Assembly (NCBI RefSeq): GCF_018918325.1
Contig: NZ_JAHLQH010000049.1
Coordinates: 1 to 64,000, forward strand
DNA: 64,000 nt
Source of the DNA: Clostridium sp. MSJ-8
Lineage (GTDB): Bacteria; Bacillota; Clostridia; Clostridiales; Clostridiaceae
Direction of reading: 5' to 3'
Below, one piece after another: positions 54,087 through 63,853 of this stretch. How positions within the stretch are numbered: the stretch's first letter is position 1; each line of letters begins with the position of its first letter. The notes beneath the pieces were generated by a model that saw nothing but the letters and a program-made list of their open reading frames with translations, ran no database searches and was not told where the DNA came from. Position numbers and translations under genes: made by a program.

Positions 54087-54449
54087 TTAAAAACAATTTT
54101 CTAAATAGTTAATATCATAATTGTTATTGTCATAATTAAAATATATTTCACAAACGTCAAATCGCGCATATAAGTCAAATAAAGAATTTCTTATTATATA
54201 TAGGTGGGCTATTTTCCTAATATTTGATATCTTAGAGGGTGTAATGCTCTCTAAAGGTATCCCATATTTGTAAGAATATCTACTCTTAACTTCTGTGAAT
54301 ACTAGCAAATTACCCTTCCTAGAGATAATATCTATCTCGCCTATCTTACATGTAAAATTCCTATCAAGAATAACGTAACCATTATTGGTTAAAAAATCAC
54401 AAGTTAAATCTTCACCATAATAGCCTATTGCTTTATTGAAATGTTTCAT
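54087..54449 (-). CDS. yraN: YraN/UPF0102 family nuclease-like protein
   Basis: 120 residues with the restriction-endonuclease-like core: GEDLTCDFLTNNGY, then GEIDIISRKGNLLVFTEVKSR, giving the E/D/ExK acidic residues. Biochemical role is unproven. The gene usually lies between rnhB and comM in the same direction; here it keeps the place but is reversed. Only a weak hairpin (ATTGTT/AACAAT) overlaps its stop. Confidence 0.9.
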   Translation of the reverse strand: MKHFNKAIGYYGEDLTCDFLTNNGYVILDRNFTCKIGEIDIISRKGNLLVFTEVKSRYSYKYGIPLESITPSKISNIRKIAHLYIIRNSLFDLYARFDVCEIYFNYDNNNYDINYLENCF

Positions 54450-54586
54450 AATTACTCCATTATTATAAATTTTTAAATTACATTTATATTATCTACAATT
54501 TTAGAAATTATATTCCTTATGTATAAAAAAATTAGTGTAGGCAATAATTATTAAGGAAGTAATTTAAGAATTGGAGATTTGTTTTA

Positions 54587-56122
54587 ATGACTGTTAAGAT
54601 TAAAAGCGGTACTTTTAGTAATCTAGAAGGAATCATCGTGGAAGTAGAAGTCGATATTACACCAGGACTTCCGAAGTTTTCTATTGTTGGACTTCCAGAT
54701 GCTTCGGTTAAGGAATCTAGTGAAAGAGTAAGAACGGCAATTATAAATAGTGGATATCATTATCCTTTAGGCAAGATAACAGTAGGGCTTGCACCAGCTG
54801 TTATAAGAAAAATAGGATCTCTATTAGATTTACCTATTGCATTAGCAATTCTTATGGAAACTAATCAGATAAGACAAATGAATCTTGATAATTATCTTGT
54901 CTTTGGAGAATTATCATTATCAGGTGATATAAGGAGAGTAAGAGGAACTCTTCCTATTATGCTATGTGGTATAGATAATAATATACAAAACTTTATATTT
55001 CCTTATGATAATATTAATGAATGTAGATATAATAAGTCTGTTAATTGTTATCCGTTTAAGCGCTTAATAGAGGTTACCGAATATATTAATTATGAGAATA
55101 GTTTACCTTATGATGAATATGATGATGAAGATAAAGATGCTGTTTATATGGATTTTGATGATATAATAGGGCAAGAAACAGCTAAGAGGGCAATGCTTAT
55201 AGCTGCTAGTGGTAATCATAATATTTCATTATTTGGAAGTACTGGTTGTGGGAAAACTATGCTAGCAAAAGCACTTCCATCAATATTACCAAAGCTTACA
55301 TTAGAGGAAGAAATTGAGATAGCAAAGATATACAGTATAGTGGGGCTTATGCCTAAAGTGGGTAGGATAGGCAGACCGATAAGATGTCCTCATCATACAG
55401 TTACCAAAACAGCACTTATAGGTGGTGGTCGCTATATTACCGCTGGAGAGGTTACGTTAGCACATAATGGTGTGTTGTTTTTAGATGAAATATTAGAATT
55501 TAAAAAAGATGTTTTAGAAACATTGAGAGAACCTCTAGAGGATAAAGTTGTTAGAATAAATAGGTTGTGCAATGAACAGATATTACCTGCAAAATTCTTG
55601 TTAACTACAACTAGTAATTTATGTCCATGTGGAAAATCAGATTTTATGATTATAAATGGGGATAGGGAATCATGTACATGTAGTGATAACGAGAAAAAAC
55701 GATATTTTAATAGAATGTCAAAGGCTATTAAAGATAGAATTGATATTTTTGCCTATGTACCTAGAATAAAATATGAAGAAATTGCAGAGAATAAAGAGAA
55801 TACTATGTATACATCAGAAAATATGAGAAGAATTGTAATGAGAGCTAGAGATATTCAATTAGAGAGGTTTAAGGGAACTAAATATTTATATAATTCAGAT
55901 ATAAGAGGTAAAGATATATTTGAATTATGTAGGGTTAGTAGTAGTATACAATTTCTATTAAATGATTATTATAATGTAGCAAGTCCATCACTTAGAGCAT
56001 ATGGTAAGGTCATTACACTAGCTAGAACCATAAGTGATATATCTGAGAAAAAAGATATAACAGAAGAAGATATATTTGAAGCTATAAGTTACAGAAAGGA
56101 TTGTCATGGGAATATAATATGA
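54587..56122 (+). CDS. comM: YifB/ComM-type AAA+ ATPase
   Basis: 511 residues: N-terminal Lon-protease-like domain (LEGIIVEVEVDITPGLPKF, GLPDASVKES), central Mg-chelatase AAA+ core with GSTGCGKTMLAKALPS and LFLDEILEF, and a C-terminal helical domain. ComM is a branch-migration helicase for integration of transforming DNA. Adjacent to dprA with an ATGA overlap, so coupled. Confidence 0.93.
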   Translation: MTVKIKSGTFSNLEGIIVEVEVDITPGLPKFSIVGLPDASVKESSERVRTAIINSGYHYPLGKITVGLAPAVIRKIGSLLDLPIALAILMETNQIRQMNLDNYLVFGELSLSGDIRRVRGTLPIMLCGIDNNIQNFIFPYDNINECRYNKSVNCYPFKRLIEVTEYINYENSLPYDEYDDEDKDAVYMDFDDIIGQETAKRAMLIAASGNHNISLFGSTGCGKTMLAKALPSILPKLTLEEEIEIAKIYSIVGLMPKVGRIGRPIRCPHHTVTKTALIGGGRYITAGEVTLAHNGVLFLDEILEFKKDVLETLREPLEDKVVRINRLCNEQILPAKFLLTTTSNLCPCGKSDFMIINGDRESCTCSDNEKKRYFNRMSKAIKDRIDIFAYVPRIKYEEIAENKENTMYTSENMRRIVMRARDIQLERFKGTKYLYNSDIRGKDIFELCRVSSSIQFLLNDYYNVASPSLRAYGKVITLARTISDISEKKDITEEDIFEAISYRKDCHGNII

Positions 56123-57177
56123 GTGAAGTAAATGTTTACAAGATGTGGTATTACCTACTAAAGATTAATAATAGTGCAAAAATAACTATTATAGAAGAAT
56201 TCAAGGATGAAGAAGTTATATACAATAATATTGAATATATTCTAAACATAAAAAAGATAAAATATAGTGATTATAATAAAACTAATGAATTGGAAAAAGC
56301 AAAGTCTATTATAGAGTCTATAAGTAAAAGTAATATAAAATTTTTAACATATACTGATGATGGATATCCTAAAATGTTAAAATATACGATAGATGCGCCA
56401 TATGCCTTATTTTACAAGGGTAGAAAAGAAATTCTAAGTACAAGAATTGTTGCAATTATTGGTTCTAGAAAAGCATCAGTTTATGGAGGTGAAATTACAA
56501 AATTATTGACAAAAGAGCTAAGAAGTTATAATATCACAATAATAAGTGGTGGTGCTAGAGGGATAGATACTGTAGCGCATAAAAGCACATTAAACAATGG
56601 TGGAAACACTATTGTTGTATTAGGATGTGGTATAGATGTCACTTACCCAAAAGAAAATAAAAAATTATTTGATGAAGTTATAGAAAAAGGTGTAATAGTA
56701 TCGGAATTTTTGCCAGGGACACCGCCGTTAAAATATAATTTTCCTATTAGAAATAGGATTATAAGCGGAATGTCTGAGCTTGTAATCGTGGTGGAAGCTG
56801 CAAAGCGTAGTGGAACTCTTATAACTGTTGATTATGCTTTAGAGCAAGGAAGAGAAGTTATGGCGGTTCCAGGAATGATTATAGGTGGAGGTAGCAGTGG
56901 GTGTTTAAATCTTATTAAAGATGGAGCGCATATGTTTACTGAAATGGAAGATTTACGATTTGTTTTAGGCCTAGAAGAACAGAGATGTTATGATAATAAT
57001 TTATCAGATATTGAAAATAAAATTTTAGATATTATTGATGGGGAACCTACACATATAGATAAAATTAGTGAACAATCATTTGTTGACAGAAAAGCCTTAT
57101 ATAAAGTATTATTTGAAATGCAGAAAAAGAATGTTATAGTAAGTTTACCCGGAAATTATTATGCCAAAATTATTTAG
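56119..57177 (+). CDS. dprA: DNA-processing protein DprA
   Basis: It loads RecA on incoming single-stranded DNA. 352 residues: a Rossmann core with IGSRKASVYGG, ISGGARGIDTVAH, YPKENKKLFDEV, FPIRNRIISGMS and a C-terminal winged-helix-like end. The start was set to the ATG in the ATGA overlap with comM rather than an upstream TTG. Confidence 0.95.
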   Translation: MSEVNVYKMWYYLLKINNSAKITIIEEFKDEEVIYNNIEYILNIKKIKYSDYNKTNELEKAKSIIESISKSNIKFLTYTDDGYPKMLKYTIDAPYALFYKGRKEILSTRIVAIIGSRKASVYGGEITKLLTKELRSYNITIISGGARGIDTVAHKSTLNNGGNTIVVLGCGIDVTYPKENKKLFDEVIEKGVIVSEFLPGTPPLKYNFPIRNRIISGMSELVIVVEAAKRSGTLITVDYALEQGREVMAVPGMIIGGGSSGCLNLIKDGAHMFTEMEDLRFVLGLEEQRCYDNNLSDIENKILDIIDGEPTHIDKISEQSFVDRKALYKVLFEMQKKNVIVSLPGNYYAKII

Positions 57178-57180
57178 GTT

Positions 57181-57211
57181 AAGGGGGTGAACTCCTTTTT
57201 GGAGTTTTAGT
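57181..57211 (+). promoter_or_regulatory. SD-hairpin-start arrangement of topA
   Basis: AAGGGGGTG is followed at once by a hairpin AACTCC-TTTTT-GGAGTT and then 5 bases to the ATG. If the hairpin forms, the SD is at normal distance from the start; unfolded, it is 22 bases away. Confidence 0.6.
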
Positions 57212-59302
57212 ATGGGACAAAAGTTAGTAATAGTTGAGTCGCCAGCAAAGGCGAAGACAATAGAAAAATATTTAGGAAAAAATTATATAGTAGAAGCTTC
57301 AATGGGGCATGTAAGAGATTTGCCAAAGAGTAAGCTTGGAGTAGATATAGAAAATAATTTTGAACCTAAATATATAACTATAAGAGGAAAAGGAGAATTG
57401 TTGAGTAAGCTAAAAAAAATAGCTAAAAAATGCGATAAAGTATATCTTGCAACCGACCCTGACCGTGAAGGTGAGGCGATATCATGGCATTTAGCGAATA
57501 TATTAAGTATTCCAGAGGATAAAAAGTGCAGAATTGTTTTTAATGAAATAACAAAGACTGCTGTTAAGTCCTCTATAAAGGAAGCTAGACAAGTAAAATT
57601 AGATTTGGTTGATGCACAACAAGCAAGAAGAATATTAGATAGATTAGTAGGTTATCAGATAAGTCCTATTTTATGGAAAAATGTAAAATGGGGGTTAAGT
57701 GCAGGTAGAGTTCAATCAGCAGCTTTAAAGCTTATTTGCAATAGAGAAGAAGAAATAAAAGCTTTTGTGCCTAAAGAATATTGGACAATAGATACAATTA
57801 TAAAAAAGGATAAAAAGAAATTTCCAATTAAGTTAAATTCTAAATCAGGTAAAAAAATAGAAATAGAATCTGAAGAAGAGGCAAATGCAATATTAAAAGA
57901 AATACAAAATGGTAAGTTTATAGTTAAAGATATAAAGATGGGTAAAAAGATGAAAAATCCATTGCCACCATTTACAACTAGTACTCTTCAACAAGAAGCT
58001 AACAAAAAAATAAATTTCATAACTAGAAAAACAATGTCAGTTGCACAAACATTGTATGAAGGTGTTGAAGTTAAGGGATATGGAACAGTAGGTTTGATTA
58101 CTTATATGAGAACTGATTCTGTAAGAATATCTAAAGAAGCTCAAGATGGAGCGTTAGAATTTATAGAAAAAACTTATGGAGAAGAATATAAACCAGATAG
58201 CCCTAGGGTTTATAAGAGTAAAAAGAATATTCAAGATGCCCATGAAGCTATAAGACCTACATATATTGAGATTACTCCAGAAGTTGCCAAGGCTAATTTG
58301 ACTCCTGAACAGTTTAAATTATATAGTTTGATTTGGAAGAGGTTTGTAGCAAGTCAGATGGCATCATGTAGACTGAAAACTAATTCTATAGAGATAGTAA
58401 ATGGAGAATATTTATTTAAAGCAAGTGGATCTGTTATAGATTTTGATGGATTTATGAAAATCTATGAATATACTTCAGATAGTGAAGATGATGCAGGAAT
58501 ATTACCTGTTCTTACAGAGGGAGAAGAAGTAAAAAGTGAGTCAATAGATGCAACTCAACATTTTACAGCTCCACCTGCTAGATATACTGAAGCATCCTTT
58601 GTAAAATTATTAGAAGAAAAGGGAATAGGTAGACCAAGTACTTATGTACCAACTATATCTACATTATTAAGTAGAGAATATATAGTAAGAGAAAAGAAAA
58701 ATTTAATACCTACTGAACTAGGCTTTATTGTAACTAATATAATGAGTGAATATTTTAAGGAAATAGTAGATGTTGACTTTACAGCTGAAATGGAGAGAAA
58801 TTTAGACAGTATAGAAGAAGGCAAGATTAAGTGGAAGAATGTAGTGGAAGATTTCTATAAACCATTAAAGATAGAATTAGATAAGGCTGAAAAGGAAATA
58901 TCTAAAGTAGTTATAGAAGATGAAGTAACTGACATTCCTTGTGATAAGTGTGGCAGAATGATGGTTATAAAACACGGAAGATATGGAAAGTTTTTGGCAT
59001 GTCCTGGATATCCAGAGTGTAAAAACGCAAAACCAATAGTAGAAGAGTTGGATGTTCCATGTCCTGAATGTGGTAAAAAAATAGTAGTAAAAAGAAGTAA
59101 AAAAGGCAAGAAGTTCTTTGGTTGTTCAGGATATCCCGATTGTAAGTTCGTTAGTTGGAATGAACCTGTTTCAGAAAAGTGTCCAGAATGCAATTCGTAT
59201 ATGGTGAAAAAATATTCTAAAAAAACTGGAGAATATTATCAATGTTCTAATTCAGAATGTGGATATAAGAAAGAATTACCTAAAGATGATAAAAAAGAAT
59301 AG
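57212..59302 (+). CDS. topA: DNA topoisomerase I
   Basis: It relaxes negative supercoils. 696 residues. TOPRIM domain (KLVIVESPAKAKTIEKYLG, DPDREGEAISWH), the active-site Tyr in GLITYMRTDSVRIS, and three C-terminal zinc ribbons (CDKC...C..C, CPEC...C..C, CPEC...C..C). It sits between dprA and codY as in Bacillus. The SD is separated from the ATG by a small hairpin. Confidence 0.98.
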   Translation: MGQKLVIVESPAKAKTIEKYLGKNYIVEASMGHVRDLPKSKLGVDIENNFEPKYITIRGKGELLSKLKKIAKKCDKVYLATDPDREGEAISWHLANILSIPEDKKCRIVFNEITKTAVKSSIKEARQVKLDLVDAQQARRILDRLVGYQISPILWKNVKWGLSAGRVQSAALKLICNREEEIKAFVPKEYWTIDTIIKKDKKKFPIKLNSKSGKKIEIESEEEANAILKEIQNGKFIVKDIKMGKKMKNPLPPFTTSTLQQEANKKINFITRKTMSVAQTLYEGVEVKGYGTVGLITYMRTDSVRISKEAQDGALEFIEKTYGEEYKPDSPRVYKSKKNIQDAHEAIRPTYIEITPEVAKANLTPEQFKLYSLIWKRFVASQMASCRLKTNSIEIVNGEYLFKASGSVIDFDGFMKIYEYTSDSEDDAGILPVLTEGEEVKSESIDATQHFTAPPARYTEASFVKLLEEKGIGRPSTYVPTISTLLSREYIVREKKNLIPTELGFIVTNIMSEYFKEIVDVDFTAEMERNLDSIEEGKIKWKNVVEDFYKPLKIELDKAEKEISKVVIEDEVTDIPCDKCGRMMVIKHGRYGKFLACPGYPECKNAKPIVEELDVPCPECGKKIVVKRSKKGKKFFGCSGYPDCKFVSWNEPVSEKCPECNSYMVKKYSKKTGEYYQCSNSECGYKKELPKDDKKE

Positions 59303-59326
59303 TAAAAATTGAATAAGGAAAAAAAG

Positions 59327-59355
59327 TTGAAAATGATTTCCCCCTATGATAAAAT
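59327..59355 (+). promoter_or_regulatory. Promoter of codY
   Basis: TTGAAA, 17 bases, TAAAAT. About 15 bases further on, ATTGTATAGAAAATT (59370-59384) matches the CodY box (AATTTTCWGAAAATT) with 4 mismatches, so autoregulation is possible but unproven. Confidence 0.6.
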
Positions 59356-59429
59356 GGAGAAAATGTTAGAATTGTATAGAAAATTTAAACAATTTAGAAT
59401 ATTGATGCTATTTATAGGGGGAGTTTTTT

Positions 59430-60206
59430 ATGTCTTCATTATTAACTAAAACTAGACGACTTAATAAGGTATTACAGAAATCAGGACCTGATGCTTTAGT
59501 TTTTGATGATATATGTAAGTTGTTATGTGAAGTGTTAGAATGCAATGTTTATGTTGCAAGCAGAAAAGGGAAGGTTATAGGACATACATTTTGCAGTGAC
59601 TTTGAATGCGAAGTTATGAAGAAAAAAGTAGTAGACGAAAAGAGATTCCCAAAAGAATATAATGATAAACTACTTAAAATATCGGAAACCATAGCTAATA
59701 TGCCGTATAAGGGAAATTGTGTATTTGAAGGAGAAGGGGAATGCCCTGCTGAAAATAAATTAACTACTATAGTCCCTATTATTGGCAATAGGGAAAGACT
59801 TGGTACTTTGATATTAGCTAGATTTGGGAAACCATTTATTGATGATGACTTGGTTATAGTGGAATATAGTGCAACAATCATAGGGATGGAAATGCTTAAA
59901 GCTAAGAAGTTAGAACAAGAAGAGGACGCAAGAAAAAAATCAGTAGTTCAATTAGCTATAGGAACATTATCTTATTCAGAACTTGAAGCTGTTGAACATA
60001 TATTTGATGAATTAGATGGTACAGAAGGTTTATTAGTTGCATCAAAGATAGCAGATAAAGTTGGTATAACTAGAAGTGTAATAGTTAATGCTCTTAGAAA
60101 GTTTGAGAGTGCAGGAGTGATTGAATCAAGGTCGTTAGGAATGAAGGGCACACATATTAAGATATTGAATGAAAAATTAGTAGAAGAATTAAAGAAAATT
60201 AGATAA
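59430..60206 (+). CDS. codY: GTP- and branched-chain-amino-acid-sensing repressor CodY
   Basis: 258 residues: N-terminal GAF-type ligand domain, a linker, and a C-terminal winged helix-turn-helix ([21 protein letters not shown]) with the conserved recognition helix. It controls metabolism, virulence and sporulation in low-GC Gram-positives. TAGGGGGAG SD. It is monocistronic, with hairpin repeat copy C behind it. Confidence 0.97.
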   Translation: MSSLLTKTRRLNKVLQKSGPDALVFDDICKLLCEVLECNVYVASRKGKVIGHTFCSDFECEVMKKKVVDEKRFPKEYNDKLLKISETIANMPYKGNCVFEGEGECPAENKLTTIVPIIGNRERLGTLILARFGKPFIDDDLVIVEYSATIIGMEMLKAKKLEQEEDARKKSVVQLAIGTLSYSELEAVEHIFDELDGTEGLLVASKIADKVGITRSVIVNALRKFESAGVIESRSLGMKGTHIKILNEKLVEELKKIR

Positions 60207-60283
60207 AAGCATAGAATGCTAAATCAAAGTGATATTATGTTTTTGTAAATGGCATAATTTCATTGGAAATTTACAAATGTGAA

Positions 60284-60356
60284 AAATTAAGTTAGCTAAA
60301 TGTTGTAAACTTACTAAAGTTCGAATAGTACAACATTTTAGATGCTAACTTAATTT
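60284..60356. repeat. Hairpin repeat, copy C, with compensatory stem changes
   Basis: A 13-bp perfect outer stem AAATTAAGTTAGC/GCTAACTTAATTT and inner stem TGTTGTA/TACAACA enclose a 21-base loop (60308-60328). The outer stem sequence differs from A and B but pairs fully. The left flank TATTATG...GGCATAATTTCATT is shared with copy B. T-rich bases follow, so it may end codY transcription. The remaining gap to 60566 shows nothing else. Confidence 0.85.
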
Positions 60357-60566
60357 TTGCTTTATAGGCCATTATGTTAAATGTAAACATGTGAAAAAAG
60401 TATCACAAACATAGTGCTTGCTATGGTTTTTAAATACTATAAGTTTTTTTAATGACTATGTTGTTGTTTTAATTATTAAAGAAGGCAAAAGCTTTGTCGA
60501 AACAATAGCATTATATATTTTAATATATGGATATAAAAATATAATGTAAAAAAAATAAAAATAATG

Positions 60567-60595
60567 TTGATAGAGAATAATCAATATGTTATACT
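60567..60595 (+). promoter_or_regulatory. Promoter of rpsB-tsf
   Basis: TTGATA, 17 bases, TATACT, upstream of the rpsB leader structure. Confidence 0.7.
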
Positions 60596-60617
60596 AACAA
60601 AGGTAATAAAATACACA

Positions 60618-60677
60618 CATTATCTACGGTTCAATTGGTGCCAAGATTTTTGGTGGTTGAATCAGCAATGGATAGTG
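60618..60677 (+). ncRNA. Candidate rpsB (S2) leader RNA
   Basis: Three nested helices: CATTATC/GATAGTG, GGTTCAA/TTGAATC and CCAA/TTGG with a 5-base loop. It ends just before GGAGG and about 25 bases before the rpsB ATG. Position and shape suggest ribosomal-protein autoregulation; the class is inferred. Confidence 0.6.
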
Positions 60678-60702
60678 GAGGAAAAACCAGGAGGTAGAAA
60701 AC

Positions 60703-61404
60703 ATGGCAGTTATATCAATGAAACAATTATTAGAAGCTGGTGTACATTTCGGACACCAAACAAGAAGATGGAACCCTAAAATGGCTCCTTATATATTTAC
60801 AGAAAGAAACGGAATCTATATAATAGATTTACAAAAAACTGTAAAGAAAGCTGAAGAAGCTTATGAATTTATTAAGAGCGTAGCAGCAGAAGGAAAAGAC
60901 GTATTATTCGTAGGAACTAAGAAACAAGCTCAAGAAGCTATAGAAGAAGAAGCTATAAGATCAAACATGCACTTTGTAAACAACAGATGGTTAGGTGGTA
61001 TGTTAACTAACTTTACAACAATTCAAACAAGAATTAAGAAGTTAGAAGAATTAGAAAAGATGGAAGAAGACGGAACATTTGATGTTCTTCCTAAGAAAGA
61101 AGTTATAAAATTAAAAGCTGAAAAAGAAAAATTAGTTAAGAACCTTGGTGGAATCAAGAACTTAGATGTTGAAAACATTGGAGCTATGTTCGTTGTAGAC
61201 CCAAGAAAAGAAAAGAATGCTATATCAGAAGCTAAAATATTAGGAATTCCAGTAGTAGCTATAGTAGATACTAACTGTGATCCAGAAGAAGTAGATTATG
61301 TTATCCCAGGTAACGATGATGCTATAAGAGCTGTAAAATTAATAACAGCTAGAATGGCAGACGGAATAATCGAAGCTAGACAAGGTGAAGAAATAGCTGA
61401 ATAA
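60703..61404 (+). CDS. rpsB: 30S ribosomal protein S2
   Basis: 233 residues with [20 protein letters not shown] at the start, [10 protein letters not shown] and the [12 protein letters not shown] block. CAGGAGG SD. It is followed by tsf after a strong intercistronic hairpin. Confidence 0.98.
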   Translation: MAVISMKQLLEAGVHFGHQTRRWNPKMAPYIFTERNGIYIIDLQKTVKKAEEAYEFIKSVAAEGKDVLFVGTKKQAQEAIEEEAIRSNMHFVNNRWLGGMLTNFTTIQTRIKKLEELEKMEEDGTFDVLPKKEVIKLKAEKEKLVKNLGGIKNLDVENIGAMFVVDPRKEKNAISEAKILGIPVVAIVDTNCDPEEVDYVIPGNDDAIRAVKLITARMADGIIEARQGEEIAE

Positions 61405-61420
61405 TTCTAAGAAATATAAT

Positions 61421-61459
61421 AAGGTAGATGAAGGTCTCCTTCATTTACCTTGATTTTTA
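61421..61459 (+). terminator. Intercistronic hairpin between rpsB and tsf, possible partial terminator
   Basis: A 14-pair stem (61421-61434 with 61438-61451, one G-U) has a 3-base loop TCT, then GATTTTTA. The tsf SD AAGGAGG comes directly after, so the hairpin could cut expression of tsf relative to rpsB. Confidence 0.6.
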
Positions 61460-61475
61460 AGGAGGATATTAAATA

Positions 61476-62387
61476 ATGATAAGCGCAAAAGTTGTTAAAG
61501 AGTTAAGAGAGAGAACTGGCGCAGGTATGATGGACTGTAAAAAGGCTCTTACTAAGACTGATGGAGATATAGAAAAAGCAATAGAATTTTTAAGAGAAAA
61601 AGGATTAGCTGCTGCTGCTAAGAAGGCTGGTAGAGTTGCTGCAGAAGGAGTTGTTAAGACTGCTCTTTCAGATGACAATAAGACAGCTGCTATAGTAGAA
61701 GTTAACTGTGAAACTGATTTCGTTGCAGAAAATGATCAATTCAAGGGATTCGTTGATAAAATATGTGCTATAATAATGGCTAATGATGTAACAACAGTTG
61801 AAGAATTAGAAGCAGTTAAGTTTGATGAAGATAATACTGTTAAAGCTGCTTTAACAGATTTAATAGCTACATTAGGCGAAAATATGACAATAAGAAGATT
61901 TAAGAAATTCTCTGTTGAAAAGGGAGCTCTTCAAACTTACATCCATGGTGGTGGAAGAATAGGAGTTGTAGTTAAAGTAGAATGCGATTCAGATTCAGAA
62001 GTACTTGCTCAAGTAGGTAAAGAATTATGTATGCAAATAGCTGCTGCAAATCCATTATTCTTAACAGAAGCAGATGTTGATCAAGAATCAATAAACAAAG
62101 AAAAAGAAATCTACAGAGTTCAAGCATTAAATGAAGGAAAACCTGAAAAAATCGTTGAAAAAATGGTTGAAGGTAGAATTAAGAAATACTACAAAGAAGT
62201 ATGCTTAATGGATCAAGTTTGGGTTAAAGACGGAGATAAGACTATAACTAAATTTGTAGAAGAAAAAGCAAAAGAAGTTGGTTCTCCAATTTCAGTAACT
62301 GAATTCGTTAGATACGAAAGAGGCGAAGGAATCGAAAAAGTAGTTGAAGATTTCGCTGCTGAAGTTGCTAAACAAATGGGCAAATAA
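61476..62387 (+). CDS. tsf: Elongation factor Ts
   Basis: The guanine nucleotide exchange factor for EF-Tu. 303 residues: N-terminal UBA-like domain ending in [13 protein letters not shown], then [11 protein letters not shown] and the core domains with [20 protein letters not shown]. Ends in a clear terminator. Confidence 0.98.
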   Translation: MISAKVVKELRERTGAGMMDCKKALTKTDGDIEKAIEFLREKGLAAAAKKAGRVAAEGVVKTALSDDNKTAAIVEVNCETDFVAENDQFKGFVDKICAIIMANDVTTVEELEAVKFDEDNTVKAALTDLIATLGENMTIRRFKKFSVEKGALQTYIHGGGRIGVVVKVECDSDSEVLAQVGKELCMQIAAANPLFLTEADVDQESINKEKEIYRVQALNEGKPEKIVEKMVEGRIKKYYKEVCLMDQVWVKDGDKTITKFVEEKAKEVGSPISVTEFVRYERGEGIEKVVEDFAAEVAKQMGK

Positions 62388-62402
62388 TTTTTGAATTTAA
62401 GA

Positions 62403-62428
62403 GAGAACACAACGTGTTCTCTTTTTTT
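62403..62428 (+). terminator. Terminator after tsf
   Basis: GAGAACAC-AAC-GTGTTCTC then TTTTTTT. Confidence 0.92.
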
Positions 62429-62438
62429 AAAGAAGTAG

Positions 62439-63200
<762 letters not shown>

Positions 63201-63212
63201 GAGGAGTATTTT

Positions 63213-63767
63213 ATGAAAGAAATTATTAAAAAGTCAGGGGAAAAGATGCAAAAAACTATAGCAAAGTTGCAATCGGATTTGGCTACAATGAAAGCAGGAA
63301 GAGCAAACCCAACAATGCTTGATAGAGTACAAGTAGAGTATTATGGAAGTTTATGTCCAATCAATCAAGTGGCAAATGTTAGTGCACCAGAGCCTAGAGT
63401 ATTAATGATTACTCCTTGGGAAAAAACAGTTTTAAAGGATATTGAAAGAGCAATATTAAAATCTGATTTAGGATTAAATCCTTCAAATGATGGTAATGTG
63501 ATTAGATTAGTTGTTCCTGAATTGACAGAAGAAACAAGAAAAGCTTTAGTTAAGAATGTTAAGAAAACAGGTGAAGATGCTAAAGTAGCAATAAGATCTA
63601 TAAGAAGAGATGCAAATGATAAACTTAAGGCATTAAAGAAAGAATTAGATATATCTGAAGATGAACTTAAAAAGGCAGAAGATGATGTTCAAAAAGAAAC
63701 AGATTCATTTGTAAAGAAAATAGATGAAATAATAGTTGCAAAAGAAAAAGAAATTATGTCAATATAA
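63213..63767 (+). CDS. frr: Ribosome recycling factor
   Basis: 184 residues. It splits the post-termination ribosome with EF-G. Typical blocks are KAGRANPTMLDRV, ISAPEPR-like VSAPEPRVLMI, RLVVPELTEETRK and the basic IRSIRRDANDKLK. TAGGAGGAG SD 12 bases after pyrH. Confidence 0.98.
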   Translation: MKEIIKKSGEKMQKTIAKLQSDLATMKAGRANPTMLDRVQVEYYGSLCPINQVANVSAPEPRVLMITPWEKTVLKDIERAILKSDLGLNPSNDGNVIRLVVPELTEETRKALVKNVKKTGEDAKVAIRSIRRDANDKLKALKKELDISEDELKKAEDDVQKETDSFVKKIDEIIVAKEKEIMSI

Positions 63768-63788
63768 CTTAATCTACATTAATTAGAG

Positions 63789-63823
63789 AAAGGCTGTACA
63801 GAATTTTATGTTGTACAGCCTTT
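63789..63823 (+). terminator. Hairpin after frr
   Basis: A perfect 12-bp stem AAAGGCTGTACA/TGTACAGCCTTT with an 11-base loop. Only three T follow, so it may terminate weakly or protect the 3' end. Confidence 0.55.
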
Positions 63824-63853
63824 GATACAATAAATTAAGGAGAGAGTGGCTAT

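Noticed and set aside
60564-60779. 71-codon ORF overlapping the rpsB leader and start
   Set aside because: It runs through the leader structure and into rpsB in another frame, with no SD.
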